Below the pieces are notes generated by a model. The model was not told where the DNA came from, made no database searches, and saw only the letters and a list, made by a program, of their open reading frames with translations. The position numbers and the translations under genes were made by a program. DNA of 34,154 bases. It comes from Spirochaetota bacterium. GTDB lineage: Bacteria > Spirochaetota > UBA4802 > UB4802. Shown here in pieces: positions 33,839 to 34,154 of the stretch (position 1 is its first letter; each line of letters starts with the position of its first letter). Where the stretch lies: assembly GCA_029907515.1 (NCBI GenBank), contig JARYLT010000020.1, forward strand, positions 1-34,154, written 5' to 3'.

Positions 33839-34154
33839 TTAAATTTTTTGATAACATGGTTCATAAATTCTTCCATTTTTCACAATTGCAAATATCTGCC
33901 TTGCCAGCTTATTTGCTACTGCCACTAACGCTACCTTTTTACACTTACCATTGCTTAACAAACGATCATATTGCTCCTTACATGTCTTATTGTATTTTTT
34001 TGCTGATAATGCTGCCATATAAAATATTTTCCTCATGTACCTATTTCCCTTTTTTGATATAACACCTCTACCATGTACCGATACGCCAGATTGATTTGCT
34101 GATGGATTTAATCCTATAAAACTAGAAACTTGCTTGGCATTATTAAAATTTTCA
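33839..34154 (-). mobile_element. IS110-family transposase, C-terminal part (runs off the right edge)
   Basis: Minus-strand frame open from 34153 to the stop at 33839, about 104 residues visible. FIGLNPSANQSGVSVHGRG, ISKKGNRYMRKIFYMAAL and GKCKKVALVAVANKLARQIF are hallmarks of the Transposase_20 (IS110/IS116/IS902) C-terminal domain. IS110 elements move by a serine-containing DEDD recombinase guided by a bridge RNA, and they lack ordinary terminal inverted repeats. The visible non-coding end is at most about 25 bases before the hairpin repeat, which suits the IS110 rather than the IS1111 subgroup; the RNA-bearing end would lie beyond the window. No frameshift is seen in the visible part. Confidence 0.9.

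Noticed and set aside
1-34154. tRNA, rRNA, CRISPR arrays or a replication origin
   Set aside because: I saw no cloverleaf with conserved TTCGA-type arm, no rRNA-like stretch, no regularly spaced direct repeats and no cluster of DnaA-box-like sequences; a covariance scan could still find a tRNA I missed.

Overview
The window is AT-rich (roughly 35-40% G+C by eye) and reads as a chromosomal segment of an anaerobic, motile, double-membraned bacterium. Signal peptides, a predicted outer-membrane beta-barrel and several chemoreceptors support this. Oxygen-sensitive enzyme families (2-hydroxyacyl-CoA dehydratase-like proteins, ASKHA activators, CooC/AcsF-type ATPase) point to anaerobic life. A spirochaete or a deltaproteobacterium-like lineage would fit; no rRNA or other firm taxonomic marker is present, so this is a guess.

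Layout. (1) 1-6177, minus strand: a degenerate YchF-like protein running off the left edge, a large chemoreceptor, a short-chain dehydrogenase and an exported alpha/beta hydrolase, followed by a hairpin-repeat region. (2) 6178-9082: an outer-membrane barrel protein (minus) and a membrane chemoreceptor (plus). (3) 9112-18371, plus strand: the most unusual part. A promoter region with a long inverted repeat leads into a GMC-type oxidoreductase, a TetR regulator, an unrecognised helical protein and a 2-hydroxyacyl-CoA dehydratase-like (HgdB-type) protein. After a G+C-rich hairpin island come a second, divergent dehydratase-like protein, two different HgdC/BadF-type activators, a stand-alone protein resembling the middle part of acetyl-CoA synthase (AcsB/CdhC), and a CooC/AcsF-type ATPase. 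Overlapping or near-touching genes suggest co-expression. (4) 18702-21743: a hybrid histidine kinase with five PAS domains, two of them a recent duplication. (5) 21746-31645: acyl-CoA ligase, DUF523/DUF1722 protein, a chemoreceptor pseudogene with an amber codon, a U32 peptidase translationally coupled to a D-aminoacylase, a second TetR regulator, and a large acyl-CoA dehydrogenase behind a promoter full of palindromes. (6) 32235-34154: an unrecognised protein, a small P-loop kinase-like protein and the 3' part of an IS110-family transposase beside a hairpin repeat.

How the genes work together (inference). Region 3 looks like a metalloprotein system. Two Cys-rich dehydratase-like proteins would receive low-potential electrons from two ATP-driven [4Fe-4S] activators. 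The acetyl-CoA-synthase-like protein and the CooC/AcsF-like ATPase suggest a nickel or other metal-cluster component or its maturation. The TetR protein and inverted repeat suggest induction by a small, perhaps acyl-CoA-like, ligand. The rest of the window has an acyl-chain metabolism theme (acyl-CoA ligase, acyl-CoA dehydrogenase, short-chain dehydrogenase, hydrolase), again with a TetR regulator.
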